Shown one piece after another: positions 12,530 to 23,407 of a DNA stretch of 64,000 bases. The stretch comes from Bugulina stolonifera. Lineage: Eukaryota; Bryozoa; Gymnolaemata; Cheilostomatida; Bugulidae. The notes under the pieces were generated by a model that worked only from the letters and a program-made list of their open reading frames with translations, did not search any database and was not told the DNA's origin. The translations under genes were made by a program, and so were the position numbers. Every line of letters begins with the position of its first letter. Position 1 is the stretch's first letter. The DNA is taken from assembly GCA_935421135.1 (NCBI GenBank), contig OW285190.1, positions 11,294,501 to 11,358,500 on the forward strand, given 5' to 3'.

Positions 12530-12955
12530 AGAATACCTTTGAATACCTTTGACGTCATCGGACACTCAGGAACACTAAGTGTATAAAGGAGTGCCTCATT
12601 TGGCTAACAGTGTGCACTGTGTTTGGCTACAGGGGTTACAGCAATCTGCTGTTGATTAGTAGTTGATGGTGCTACGGTAGTCCTCCTTTACAGGGGGGTT
12701 GGACTACAGCCCTCTGTTACAGGTAAATACTGCGTTCTGCTTGTCACGGTTGTGTTCACTCTGGTGTCTCTTATGGTTCTCGGTAGGAAACTACCATGGT
12801 ATATCTGTGAGGTCGCGGAGACCGATGTCAACTCGCCACGGGCAGCCGATCTGGTGGTCATCGTCATACTTTTGCGGTCTCTGGTAATCTCATCATATGC
12901 CAATGAAAGCGCTGAGTGGCGTTCTTCTTCCTGCAGGATTTTCATAAGGAGAGCT
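12530..12955 (-). mobile_element. 3' part of a CR1/Jockey-like LINE, split by the BEL element
   Basis: Read leftwards from 12955, the frame continues the C-terminal tail of a non-LTR reverse transcriptase (HRLALLMKILQEEERHS, then HGSFLPRTIRD) to a stop at 12688. About 130 bases of 3' UTR follow, ending in two copies of the 10-mer CAAAGGTATT (12533-12553). Short terminal tandem repeats in place of a poly(A) tail are typical of CR1/L2-type LINEs. Its first half lies at 21626-22705, on the far side of the BEL element. Confidence 0.85.
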
Positions 12956-12960
12956 AGCCT
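12956..12960. repeat. BEL target-site duplication, left copy (AGCCT)
   Basis: AGCCT directly abuts the outer end of the left LTR and is matched exactly by AGCCT at 21626-21630. A 5-bp duplication is typical of BEL/Pao integration. Confidence 0.88.
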
Positions 12961-13747
12961 ATAGCGTTTTACGTCTGCTAGAGACAGCAAGCTTTAAGTG
13001 GAGACGTTTAAATTCACTGATGACAGTGTTCTTTTATTGTTTAACCGTTACACCGTTACACCGTGAAGTCTATAAAAATGATTGTAATAGGATTAAATAG
13101 GAGCATATAACGTAATATTATAGCACTTCACACAATATAATCTATAGAAGATAAAGCAATACAAAACACACTGTGGTGACACATGTAAAAGCATTAATCC
13201 AAGGTTGCCAGTAGCAACAATAACGCCTGTCTATAATTAATTAAGAAGTCGTTAAAATGTAACTGTTGGATCCAAACAGCATTTCAGATCACAAGTATAT
13301 CTACATGTAGTCAAAATTATTGTATAAGTACCTTTTGGTTTCCAGTAGCTTGCTTTAACTTATGTAGCTCTTGTATAGATGCTACTACAATGTTTCTTTC
13401 TAACTTATGTTGATACTATTGAAGAGTATGCTGCACAAAATACTTCTTTACATTATGGTGGATAAAAGCATACTAACTGTGCACTAGCATTTTGTCAGAG
13501 ATCACCAGATGTTGCAAATTTACTTGGGGAAGAAAAACAACTAGCTGTCATACTCTCATTGGACCATAGGGCCTGAATCACCAACCCCAAGACCAATCCC
13601 CCGGTAGCAGGATCACAAGACCAAGCTGAATCACCCAAATTACACCACCAGAGCCATGAAAACAACATCCTTGTGCAGGAAGTAGGATTGCTGAAATTGC
13701 TGATGAAATCTGTGCAAATATGACAAGTTGTATTTGAATTCCTTACA
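12961..13747 (-). repeat. BEL/Pao 3' LTR (787 bp)
   Basis: This is a direct repeat of 20839-21625, of equal length and, by eye, differing only at 13227 (C) versus 21105 (T). On the element strand it begins TGTAAGGAATTC. The inner edge is marked by an adjacent polypurine tract. The outer end reads GCTAT rather than the more usual CA; the boundary was set from the target-site duplication. Confidence 0.93.
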
Positions 13748-13758
13748 CTCCCACCTTG
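13748..13758 (-). promoter_or_regulatory. polypurine tract of the BEL element
   Basis: The element strand reads AAGGTGGGAG immediately before the TG that opens the 3' LTR. This is the expected primer site for plus-strand DNA synthesis. Confidence 0.75.
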
Positions 13759-13958
13759 ATTTTATTTAAAAATTAAAAATTGCATTAACAAACTACTAGT
13801 GTAAAGTGATGATACAACCCCCTATTATAGTGTGCTAACCATGTGATAAATGTTGGATATTAATATAAGGTTATATCATATGGGTGTGTAATACAGTATA
13901 ATATATATTGTGCATAATAGTATTAGTGTATATAAGTGTAACGTCATCCGCATCGGCT

Positions 13959-16900
13959 TTATGCTGCTTCTTCTACCGGGATGACTATCACTAGCTTCTG
14001 TATCGGCCTTTCAAGCCTGGAGGGCAATGAGGTCGGTATGCCATTCTTATCCAGATGCTGATTCGCCAGTCTCACAACAGCCTTTCTTACTAACCCATCT
14101 GCTCCTTGAGTCACATCTTCTATAATACCCAACTTCCAGTCATTTCTTGGCAAATTCTCATCCAAAATGGTCACTACATCTCCCACCTTGGCATTTCTTT
14201 CCTGTTTAGCCCACTTCTGTCGCTTAGTTATATCTTTCAGATAACTTCTTTTCCATTCCTGCCAGAATGAGTCAGCGAACTGCTGTGCTCTGCGCCACAT
14301 TCTCCTCCCATATATGTCACTATCGGTAAATAAGCTTGGTGGTGATGTTATAGACCCGCTTTTGAAAGTGGTGATATGATTAGGAGTTATCACTGTCTCC
14401 AGAGGGTTATTCAAATTATCTGTAGTGAGCGGCCTGCTGTTCATAGTTGCCATAGCTTCATAGAAGGCCGTGCGGAGGGCAGCAGTATCCATTCTACCTT
14501 TGAACTTTATGGCCAAACCGGATAGTATTGACCTAACAGTCCTTATTTGTCGCTCCCAGGAGCCTCCTTGATGACTAGCATGAGGCGTGTTCATCTTAAA
14601 CTCAATCATATTTCGGTTAAAGAAATCTTTCAGGTCACCGGACATCTTATCAAGCTCTTGCTGTAGCTCATTTCTGGCACCTATGAAGTTTGTCCCATTG
14701 TCGCAAAATATCGTGTTAACTCTTCCTCTCAAGCATATGAAGTTTCTCAATGAGCTAATAAATGCGTCTGTTGTTAGGGATTCCAAGAGTTCAATATGCA
14801 CCGCACGAGAGTACATGCATGTGAATAACAACCCCCATCTTTTTAGCTCGGTTCGTCGGTCTTTCACTGTTATTGGTCCGAAACAATCGATGCCGACATT
14901 GGTGAAGGCGGGTGCAGGCTCAAGTCTTTCTTTTGGGAGAAGGCCCATCTTCTGACTGCTTGGTGTTGCTCGGATTCTTCGGCATGTAACACACTTATTC
15001 AGGAGTCTTCGTACTTGTCCAGGTAGTCCCAAGATCCAAAATCCATTTGTCCGTATGGCCGCTGTCGTGAAGTTCTTTCCTTGGTGGTGCACTTTGTTGT
15101 GATAATGCTGGATGATCAGCTCTGAGAGATGTGAGTTTTTAGGCAAAATCACTGGGTGCTTTTCAGCTTGGGTTAGTGTTACAGATTTGTGTGCTCTCCC
15201 ACCAACCCTAAGTATGCCATCTTGGTCCAGGAAGGGATCCAACTGAGCTAGTTTGCTTCTACGCGACACTTTTTCTTTGGCTCTGATTGCACTTAGTTCT
15301 TCTTCAAAATGGCGTTGCTGAGTTATCTTCACAATATGTTTCTCTGCTGTTTCCAGATCCTTTGGTGTGAGCTCTCTAGTTTTCCATGTTCTCTCTTTGG
15401 CTACTAGTTGTAGACGTGCTATTGATGACTTCAACTTTCGGAGATTGCTATAGATGCTCAGTTTGTCATACATGTCGGTGTGTTTACTGTGTGCTGTGGC
15501 TTTCACATGCTGAACTGTAACACGTGCCACCTCTTTGTCGGCTTCACTAACTGCTCGTGGAATTGCCTTATCCTGATCTATAATGTGCTGCAGCCCTTCC
15601 TTACTTCTCAGAAACTGAGGTCCTGTGAACCAAATTGATTTGTTGAGATTGTGACAGTCCATGCCTCGCGATGCTATATCCGCGGGGTTCAAATCTCCAG
15701 GCACGTGGCGCCATGAAGTTGGATTAGTCTTTTGCCGTATCTCCCTTACTCTGTTAGCAACATAGACTTTGAAGCGCTTGTTTTCATTTGCTATGTAGCC
15801 TAGGACAATGGTAGAGTCACACCAGAAGAATTGCTCATCAATTTTGTGATCAAGTTCTCTAGTGAGTATGTTACTCAGCTGGGTGGCAAGTAAAGCACCC
15901 TGTAGTTCTAACCTCGGTATAGTGACCTCTCCTTTAGAGGGTACGACTCTAGATTTACCCAAAACCAAGTTGACGAATACTTGACCATCCCTGTTAATCA
16001 GCCGTAGGTATGAGCAAGCTCCTATTCCTTCACTGCTGGCGTCACAAAAGTTGTGTAACTCGATGCGCTGGACTTCTCCGCAGCCTGGCGGTTTCACGCA
16101 GCGTGGGATATAGACGGAGTCCAGAGCTAGCAATTGGTTCAACCACTTCTTCCAAGGGCCCTGTAATTCTGCATCAATCTCATCATTCCAGTCTAATCCT
16201 GTAGCATTGACCTTCTGCAGAATATTCTTACCTAATAGAGTGAATGGGGAGAGGAGTCCCAGTGGATCAAAGAGCTGGCTGACGACTGATAACAGGCCTC
16301 TCCTGGTCTGTGGCTTTTCAGTGAATACATTTCCACTAAACCTTAAGGTGTCTGCACCTACTGCCCACTCCAGACCCAGTGTACGTTGAGTTGGTAGGTT
16401 GTCCTTGAATAGGTCTACATCTTCTGACCTTTCTGTCGATGGAACAGAGCTCATCACACTTTGTTCATTACAGATGAATTTATGCAATCGAAGGTTTCCT
16501 GTTGCACATAGCTGTCGAGAGTTTTCTATCAACTTGATTGCGCTGCTGGTGCTGTCGACGCTGGTGATGCCGTCGTCCACGTAAAAGTTTCGCTTAACAA
16601 AGTTAGCAGCTTCAGGAAATTGTTCTTTGTTCTCTTCGGCTAGTGTTCGGAGACCATAAGTAGCTACTGCGGGTGATGAACTAGCCCCGAATAGATGTAC
16701 TGTCATCCTGTACTCTGCAATATGTCCGTCTTGGTCATACCACAAGAATCTTAGGTAATCTCGATCTTGTTCTTTGACGTAAAAGTTGTAGAACATTCTT
16801 TCAACATCGCATGCTATAGCTATTGGCTCCATGCGAAATCTACAAAGTATACCCAGTAGACTGTTCATCATGTCAGGAGCTTGTAACAGTTGGTCATTAA

Positions 16901-19733
16901 GTGAGACGTCCTGAAATTTCGCACTGCAGTCAAAAACTACTCGAATCTTCTTCTTTTTGGGATGAGTCACTGCAAAATGTGGTATGTACCAAGTTTCTCC
17001 AAGCCCATGTTCCCTGGGCGCTAGTTCAGCATGACCTCTGTTGATGAGATCACTCATAAATTTTTCATACTCTGTTTTGAGTTTGCTGTTGGCATTCAGT
17101 TTCTTCTTTAGTCCGGTTAGGCGCTTTTCTGCTTGAACACGATTATTCGGCAAAGAAGGGCGACTCTTGAAAGGTAAGGGCATCTCCAAAGCGCCGTCGT
17201 CTTTCTTTGCAGTATGTTGTTCTAGTATTTCCAGGAATTGAATATCATCTTGGGAAATTATGCTATTTTCATCCATGTTACTAATGGCTGCTGAGGTAGA
17301 ATGAACACTCAGCGCTTGTGGACTTGTCTCCTCTAAGTCCCCTGCACCTAAAACAAACCATCCTAGCGCGGTTTTCTGAGCGAACGGCTGTCCTGACTGT
17401 GTCGCTCTGATTACTTCTGATGGTATGAAGGCATCAGAGCAGATTCTCCCAATCAGCAGTCCCACTGGGATATTGAATAATGGGTGAAGTTTGTCCGCAT
17501 GTTCGCGGAGGTGAGGGTACTTCCTGACGTTGTCACAATGTGGTATCTGAGTTCTGTTACATGTGATGGTGTCCCATTCAAATGCTTCCAAGTCGAGCAT
17601 GGTGGTTTCGGTATACCCACGGACAGTGAGATCCTTGTATTTATTGATAACTCGTGGTGGGGATTCGCCTGTCATTGTGCTTATAGTCACCTTTTCTTTC
17701 TGGCCTCTTGGTTTCAGAACGTTTGCAACCTCCTTGGTAATATATGAGTGGTCGGATTGTGAATCGACTAATGCGTATATCAGCATATCTCTATGAGGGG
17801 TCTCCTTTGTTGAAATCCAAACGGGAAAGATCATACTGAGTACCTCATCGGTATTGGTGTTGGTAGCTTTACTATCCAACTTGGTAGCTCCTTCTTTGGA
17901 GTCGGTTTGGTGGCTGTGGGCATTTTTTGTATCTCCTTCAGACTTGGTCGAAGCTTTACGCGCCTCGAAAGCTTGTCCGTCGTTGGTCCAATCTTCTTTC
18001 CTTTTATGCAAACATGTTGGATGGTTGCCTTTGCACTTACGGCAGTTTTGTTTGTTCTGACATGCTACTGAGGTGTGACCTTCTCCAAGACAGGCGAAGC
18101 ACAGCTTATTCTTCCAGAGGAACTCTTTCCTGTAAGCATACGGCTTGTGCGCCAGTTTCTCACAGTGTGCTGTCCAATGTGTTGTTTCACTGCAATAAAT
18201 ACACTTCCGGTTAACACTGTTGTTAGTTGCAAATGTTCTGAGCTGACTGGTACGGGAGTTCTTCTCAAGCATGGGTTTTGCTGCTCCCTTATTTCTTCGC
18301 ATGAGGAGTGGCTCGGCAAGTAGATCTGCCTCCTCGGCGACAAAGCTTGTAAACTCGGCAAAGCTGGGGTATCTCTCCTCTGTATTTTTTATTTGCCTAA
18401 CTTTTGAGGCCCATTTTCTAGCAGCCCAATCTGGTAGCTTGTCAGCTAATTTTTCGTTTTCTTGATAACTGTTCAGTATTTGAAGTTCCCGCATAGTCTC
18501 TACGCCGATGCGACAGTGATCTAAATAATCGGCGAACTTTTGCAGACCCTTACTGTCGCCATTTCGCACTACTGGCCAGCTGTCTAATTTTTCTCGCATG
18601 GCTCTGGCAACATCAAACTTTTTTCCAAATCTGTCAGATAGTTTCTTTCGAGCATGTGAGTACGATTGGTCAGTTTTCAACATTAACTGACCTTCAACGC
18701 ATGCTCTAGCATCCCCAGAGATATAGTTCTTCAAATACCTCATCTTTTCAGCCCCACTGGATATGCCCTGGCTCTCAAGGAAGCTGTCGAAGTCTTGCTG
18801 CCAATCGTCAAATTCTAGAGGGTTCCCTTTGAAGATAGATGGCTCTATGGTATTCCTTTTAGTTGTCTTGATAGAATTGGCCAAACAGTCTGCCAGATGT
18901 TTGATTGCCATGTTGCTGTCATCTGACCGCATAGACGTAGGAGGTGATTCCATGTGTAAAGCAGCTGCGGTTGGCCGTGTGGGTGTTTCATATATATTTG
19001 AATACGGTAGGTGAGATGTCCGAAGTGGTGAGGCATCTTGTAATCTGGGAGCGTGTGCAGAAGATGAGCTGTCGTCCTGGCGAGTCTTGGCAATCCTCCT
19101 TTGACTGATGAACTGAGACCTCTGTCTATCTCTGAGTGCTTTCCTCTCTTCATAAATCCTGTTCTCCTCTTCTAGTTCCGCACGCATCCTTTTTAGCTCT
19201 GAGTCCATGCGCTGCAACTCTTCTTCCTCATCGGCATGTATGTTTCTGATTTCCTGTATTTTATCGAACACTACGGGTTTGACGAGTTGTATTTCCTCTA
19301 CGTATTGACTATACTTTGTTTCAATTGTTGTATCTATTTTATTTAGAGAAATCTGACATAACTCCTCATAAACAGATTTTGCACTTTCAGCTGCTTGTTC
19401 AATACCACATATAATGTTTTCTAGATCTTCGGCATCAGTAATCGAACCAATATTGGAATACAAATCATCAATGGCATGTTGGTTAGCGTTTACTAGTTTG
19501 GCTAATTTGACGCTAAGTTCTGTGATTTTATTTTCTTTAGCTTTCAGGGTCAGCGTTTTTTGCCTAGTTGATCTCCTTTCAGAGTCTTCATGCAAAAGAG
19601 GGTTAGTATCACTGCTAAAACTTGTCACCACATTTTCTAAATTTTTCTGCTGGGAGGATATTTCAATATCTCCCTCTAAATCACTGGTATGCCGAGAGCT
19701 TAGAGGCTCGGCAGTAGCTTTCTCACTGCTCAT
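13959..19733 (-). CDS. BEL/Pao retrotransposon Gag-Pol polyprotein, intact
   Basis: One uninterrupted frame of 1,924 residues. A coiled N-terminus (about 55-215) is followed by a DUF1759-type Gag region (about 295-470). Zinc knuckles follow at about 511-575, with C-X2-C-X4-H-X4-C spacing visible. A DUF1758 aspartyl-protease region has D657 in ALVDSQSD. The Pao-type RT (about 900-1130) carries D976 in ACDVERMF and YVDD at 1051-1054. RNase H shows D1231, E1276, D1306 and D1352. An H2C2 zinc finger (about 1546-1583) precedes the integrase core with D1616, D1678 and E1727, and a DUF5641-type tail ends the protein. All catalytic carboxylates I looked for are present, so it appears coding-competent. 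DSQ in place of DSG at the protease is unusual among aspartyl proteases in general. Confidence 0.97.
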   Translation of the reverse strand: MSSEKATAEPLSSRHTSDLEGDIEISSQQKNLENVVTSFSSDTNPLLHEDSERRSTRQKTLTLKAKENKITELSVKLAKLVNANQHAIDDLYSNIGSITDAEDLENIICGIEQAAESAKSVYEELCQISLNKIDTTIETKYSQYVEEIQLVKPVVFDKIQEIRNIHADEEEELQRMDSELKRMRAELEEENRIYEERKALRDRQRSQFISQRRIAKTRQDDSSSSAHAPRLQDASPLRTSHLPYSNIYETPTRPTAAALHMESPPTSMRSDDSNMAIKHLADCLANSIKTTKRNTIEPSIFKGNPLEFDDWQQDFDSFLESQGISSGAEKMRYLKNYISGDARACVEGQLMLKTDQSYSHARKKLSDRFGKKFDVARAMREKLDSWPVVRNGDSKGLQKFADYLDHCRIGVETMRELQILNSYQENEKLADKLPDWAARKWASKVRQIKNTEERYPSFAEFTSFVAEEADLLAEPLLMRRNKGAAKPMLEKNSRTSQLRTFATNNSVNRKCIYCSETTHWTAHCEKLAHKPYAYRKEFLWKNKLCFACLGEGHTSVACQNKQNCRKCKGNHPTCLHKRKEDWTNDGQAFEARKASTKSEGDTKNAHSHQTDSKEGATKLDSKATNTNTDEVLSMIFPVWISTKETPHRDMLIYALVDSQSDHSYITKEVANVLKPRGQKEKVTISTMTGESPPRVINKYKDLTVRGYTETTMLDLEAFEWDTITCNRTQIPHCDNVRKYPHLREHADKLHPLFNIPVGLLIGRICSDAFIPSEVIRATQSGQPFAQKTALGWFVLGAGDLEETSPQALSVHSTSAAISNMDENSIISQDDIQFLEILEQHTAKKDDGALEMPLPFKSRPSLPNNRVQAEKRLTGLKKKLNANSKLKTEYEKFMSDLINRGHAELAPREHGLGETWYIPHFAVTHPKKKKIRVVFDCSAKFQDVSLNDQLLQAPDMMNSLLGILCRFRMEPIAIACDVERMFYNFYVKEQDRDYLRFLWYDQDGHIAEYRMTVHLFGASSSPAVATYGLRTLAEENKEQFPEAANFVKRNFYVDDGITSVDSTSSAIKLIENSRQLCATGNLRLHKFICNEQSVMSSVPSTERSEDVDLFKDNLPTQRTLGLEWAVGADTLRFSGNVFTEKPQTRRGLLSVVSQLFDPLGLLSPFTLLGKNILQKVNATGLDWNDEIDAELQGPWKKWLNQLLALDSVYIPRCVKPPGCGEVQRIELHNFCDASSEGIGACSYLRLINRDGQVFVNLVLGKSRVVPSKGEVTIPRLELQGALLATQLSNILTRELDHKIDEQFFWCDSTIVLGYIANENKRFKVYVANRVREIRQKTNPTSWRHVPGDLNPADIASRGMDCHNLNKSIWFTGPQFLRSKEGLQHIIDQDKAIPRAVSEADKEVARVTVQHVKATAHSKHTDMYDKLSIYSNLRKLKSSIARLQLVAKERTWKTRELTPKDLETAEKHIVKITQQRHFEEELSAIRAKEKVSRRSKLAQLDPFLDQDGILRVGGRAHKSVTLTQAEKHPVILPKNSHLSELIIQHYHNKVHHQGKNFTTAAIRTNGFWILGLPGQVRRLLNKCVTCRRIRATPSSQKMGLLPKERLEPAPAFTNVGIDCFGPITVKDRRTELKRWGLLFTCMYSRAVHIELLESLTTDAFISSLRNFICLRGRVNTIFCDNGTNFIGARNELQQELDKMSGDLKDFFNRNMIEFKMNTPHASHQGGSWERQIRTVRSILSGLAIKFKGRMDTAALRTAFYEAMATMNSRPLTTDNLNNPLETVITPNHITTFKSGSITSPPSLFTDSDIYGRRMWRRAQQFADSFWQEWKRSYLKDITKRQKWAKQERNAKVGDVVTILDENLPRNDWKLGIIEDVTQGADGLVRKAVVRLANQHLDKNGIPTSLPSRLERPIQKLVIVIPVEEAA

Positions 19734-20838
19734 TTCGTTACAACTGTTATAGCATTAGGAAATTTCCAAATATGGGCATAAGAAAACTAATGAATGGTAC
19801 AAAATGTGTACTGAACAATGTACATGTATACCCTTATATCCAAGTAAATACAATGTACTACTAACAGTAACAATGACTTGGCTGGATGGCCAATAGCAAA
19901 AATATATTATGTAGATAAACAAGACTGCTGTTTGGCTGAGAGCATAGGCTATATTTCACTGCTGATGTTGACAGGCTGATGCGCTTGCATGCACACACCA
20001 GTGACTTGGTACACAAGTACTGTGCACAATGCAGTCAGGAGTAGAAATCTATTTATATCAAATGATGATTGTACTATGACGTAGTGATTAGAAACCTATA
20101 AATGTTTGAATGGAGTGGTTGAGTACAAGATGATAGATTTCATCAACAATTAGGGTTGGGCTAATTGCCAAATTTAATTGCACAAGGAAACGTATCCAAG
20201 ACAATGTAATGATGATCAGCAGGCAAAATTCAACCAGGCCGCAAACCCAGACACCAAGGGGAGGACAGAGGGATGGTAGCACAACCCAAGGCCACCAGGA
20301 GTATGACAACGTTAAATAGATACTACTTATACAGTGGTACTCTCTGACAAGTATGCTATTGCTCAGCTAGTTTACAATAAAAGGCACCACTTGGTTAATA
20401 TATATTAGAAATTTACTCCAAACTATATTGAAATTATTTAGATAGCTCAAATCAACTTCTAGTTACAGAGGGGTACAAATTACATGTACTATTGTCCCTT
20501 TTAGGACTGTCACTTGGTCACTGAAACACACCAATATTGTGGAATAACCCACTTGATATTCTAACACCTGTAGAAATGTTTACAATGTCACTTTTGGACT
20601 ACTAAATTTTGGAATAACCCACTTGATATCCTAACACCTGTAGGATTGCTTATAATGTCACTTCTGAACTAATTTGTTACTTAGCTGCTCGACCGGCGGT
20701 TGAGTTTAGCTCTTGGTACTGATGGACTGCTGTAGTGTCTTTACTGTAGGTTCAATTCTGGTTCCACTTTCGGTGATGACCTCACTGTTGTCCTCACTGT
20801 AGGATCCAATCTTGTTCCACTTTCGACAAGACTTCACT
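19734..20838 (-). mobile_element. BEL/Pao 5' leader with a 70-bp direct duplication
   Basis: About 1.1 kb lies between the 5' LTR and the polyprotein start. Two imperfect copies of a 70-bp unit (TGGAATAACCCACTTGATAT...) start at 20540 and 20610. A second near-repeat, GTTCCACTTTCG, occurs at about 20760 and 20814. I could not fix a primer-binding site; the base next to the LTR does not begin with the usual TGG. Confidence 0.75.
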
Positions 20839-21625
20839 ATAGCGTTTTACGTCTGCTAGAGACAGCAAGCTTTAAGTGGAGACGTTTAAATTCACTGATG
20901 ACAGTGTTCTTTTATTGTTTAACCGTTACACCGTTACACCGTGAAGTCTATAAAAATGATTGTAATAGGATTAAATAGGAGCATATAACGTAATATTATA
21001 GCACTTCACACAATATAATCTATAGAAGATAAAGCAATACAAAACACACTGTGGTGACACATGTAAAAGCATTAATCCAAGGTTGCCAGTAGCAACAATA
21101 ACGCTTGTCTATAATTAATTAAGAAGTCGTTAAAATGTAACTGTTGGATCCAAACAGCATTTCAGATCACAAGTATATCTACATGTAGTCAAAATTATTG
21201 TATAAGTACCTTTTGGTTTCCAGTAGCTTGCTTTAACTTATGTAGCTCTTGTATAGATGCTACTACAATGTTTCTTTCTAACTTATGTTGATACTATTGA
21301 AGAGTATGCTGCACAAAATACTTCTTTACATTATGGTGGATAAAAGCATACTAACTGTGCACTAGCATTTTGTCAGAGATCACCAGATGTTGCAAATTTA
21401 CTTGGGGAAGAAAAACAACTAGCTGTCATACTCTCATTGGACCATAGGGCCTGAATCACCAACCCCAAGACCAATCCCCCGGTAGCAGGATCACAAGACC
21501 AAGCTGAATCACCCAAATTACACCACCAGAGCCATGAAAACAACATCCTTGTGCAGGAAGTAGGATTGCTGAAATTGCTGATGAAATCTGTGCAAATATG
21601 ACAAGTTGTATTTGAATTCCTTACA
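20839..21625 (-). repeat. BEL/Pao 5' LTR (787 bp)
   Basis: Twin of 12961-13747, in the same orientation. Because the element runs on the minus strand, this right-hand copy is the 5' LTR and should hold the element's promoter. Its outer edge abuts AGCCT (21626-21630). Confidence 0.93.
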
Positions 21626-22705
21626 AGCCTGTGGTTCCTACGCCTTTGTTTGAGGGGCTGTAGACCAAGTTCGGAGCATGCCTCAGTGACACTCTCTCGC
21701 CCCCTCAATCTGGCAATAAACCTAACAGCCCTGTGCTGTATCATTTCGAGTGACTCAATGTCTTTGGCTAAGGTCGGGTCCCACACGGTGTCCGCATATT
21801 CCAATATTGGGCGACACAGGCTAGTGTAAGCTAGTAACCGACCTTCTTTGGGGGCTCCATGCAGAATGTGCTTGATAGCTCCCAGAGTTCTGGAGGCCTT
21901 TTCTTTCTTGAGCGCCATATGTTGGTCAAATTTAAGGTTTGACTGCATGACCACACCGAGGTAGGCTATGTCGTTTTGTCAACCCATTCCATCACAGTTT
22001 CACCTAGCTTGTATGTTGGTCTACTATTTTGGTTCCCGAAGGCTATGACTTTACATTTCTTGTCATTGAATGGCATTTTCCAATCAACAGACCACTTGTG
22101 TATGGCATCAATGTTGTTCTGGAAACGTATAGCATCGTCATCTGTGTCAACTGTCTGATATAGCAGTGTATCATCAGCGTAAAGGCTTACACTGCAGTTT
22201 ACCTCCAGTGGCAGGTCGTTAATGTAGATCAGGAAGAGTGTGGGGCCCAGAACTGAGCCCTGTGGAACCCCTGAGGTTACCTCCAGCTCTGAGGAAGACT
22301 CTCCTTTGATCACTACTCTCTGTCTTCTGTGTATGAGAAAGTCCTGAATCTAGTTCACCAACTGTGGGTGCATGTCAGGTACAAGCTTCAGCTTGCGCAT
22401 CAGTAGAGCATGTGGTACCTTGTCAAAGGCTTTCTTGAAATCTAGTACCACAGCGTGAGTTGTTTTAGTTGCTTCTGCGGCCTTCGCCAATTCATGGAAA
22501 GTGGCGCAGAGTTGGGTTTCGCAGGACATACCTCTCCTGAACCCATGCTGTCTGTTGTGGAGAAAGTCATTCAGTTTTTGATTCATATAATGGAGTACAA
22601 TGTGTTCCATCATTTTACATGGAATACTGGTAAGGGATATGGGACGGTAGTTGTTGGTTGTCTCCCTATCTCCTCCTTTGTGCACTGGGGTGACATATGC
22701 CAGAA
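21626..22705 (-). mobile_element. 5' part of the same LINE: reverse transcriptase, 5'-truncated and decayed
   Basis: Starting at about 22705 the minus strand encodes an RT from the NYRPISLT block onwards, with LDFKKAFD, SGVPQGSVLGP and YADDT motifs. It continues through LLAYTSLCRPILEYADTVWDP to the BEL junction at 21630. The endonuclease and the front of RT are missing; the element stops abruptly at AT-rich DNA, a normal LINE 5' truncation. A TAG at 22350-22352 replaces what is usually a tryptophan, and a one-base frame shift falls near 21960. The copy is therefore dead whatever the BEL insertion did. The first AGCCT of the duplication (21626-21630) is its own sequence. Confidence 0.9.
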
Positions 22706-22834
22706 AAAATTAAAATAATTATTAGGCCTATAATAAAAATAGATTTGATTAGATACTAAGATAGATAAGTTTAGATTTAGATTAGATATGGCAAGTGATA
22801 TGAAATGGCACATTCATGTTGCTTATATTTTATT

Positions 22835-23407
22835 ATTGGGAAAGCACTAAAAATTTTAGGACTTATAAAATACACTCTATATGATGCTCCTGAATCCATC
22901 AAACTTCTTGCTTACAACACGTTATGCATGCCATTGCTGGAATATGCCTGTCCTGTGTGGGATCCTGCATCACAGGGTCTAATACATAAAATTGAGGCAG
23001 TCCAAAGCAAGGCTGTACGATTTATTAAAAACCTTAAAGGCAGAGATTGTTCGATCTCTGACAGTAAAAAACAGCTAAATTTTGTTTCATTGAACAAGAC
23101 TAGGCAGACTCGAAGAATATCTCTTTTCCACACCATCTTGGAGCATGAATCTCTCTTTTCAAATCTTCTATCTACACTTGATCTAATGAAAGGAACGCAT
23201 GATTTTAACACCAGACATGCTAATGTTTTCAATTCTGTTGCCTGTCACACTAACAAATTTCTGCACAGCTTTCTGATCAGAACTGCTCGGGAGCTCCGCA
23301 CTGGTGAGATCATAGCGGACTAATAAAAAAAGACCTACAACTCTGATAGTTCCTCTTTTCCCCTACCCTGGGGTCTAGGAGCTTAACCAAGACAAGACAA
23401 GACAAGG
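22835..23407 (+). mobile_element. second LINE fragment (RT C-terminus and 3' end), plus strand
   Basis: An open frame from about 22835 to the stop at 23321-23323 encodes the RT C-terminal region (GKALKILGLIKYTLYDAPE, LLEYACPVWDP, RTARELRTGE). It is clearly related to, but diverged from, the LINE to its left. The 3' UTR ends in AGACAAGACAAGACAAGG, a CAAGA microsatellite tail. It is 5'-truncated and lies head-to-head with the other LINE, about 130 bp of AT-rich DNA apart. Confidence 0.85.

Noticed and set aside
17752..17775. Inactivated protease (DSQ instead of DSG)
   Set aside because: The catalytic Asp is present, the rest of the element is intact, and I recall D-T/S-Q variants in other BEL elements, so it is not evidence of decay.
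16010..18465. Plus-strand open frames across the BEL element
   Set aside because: They are antisense shadows of the intact polyprotein on the minus strand.
19075..19733. Separate coiled-coil host gene fused to BEL
   Set aside because: A coiled N-terminal extension before Gag is normal for BEL polyproteins and the frame is continuous.
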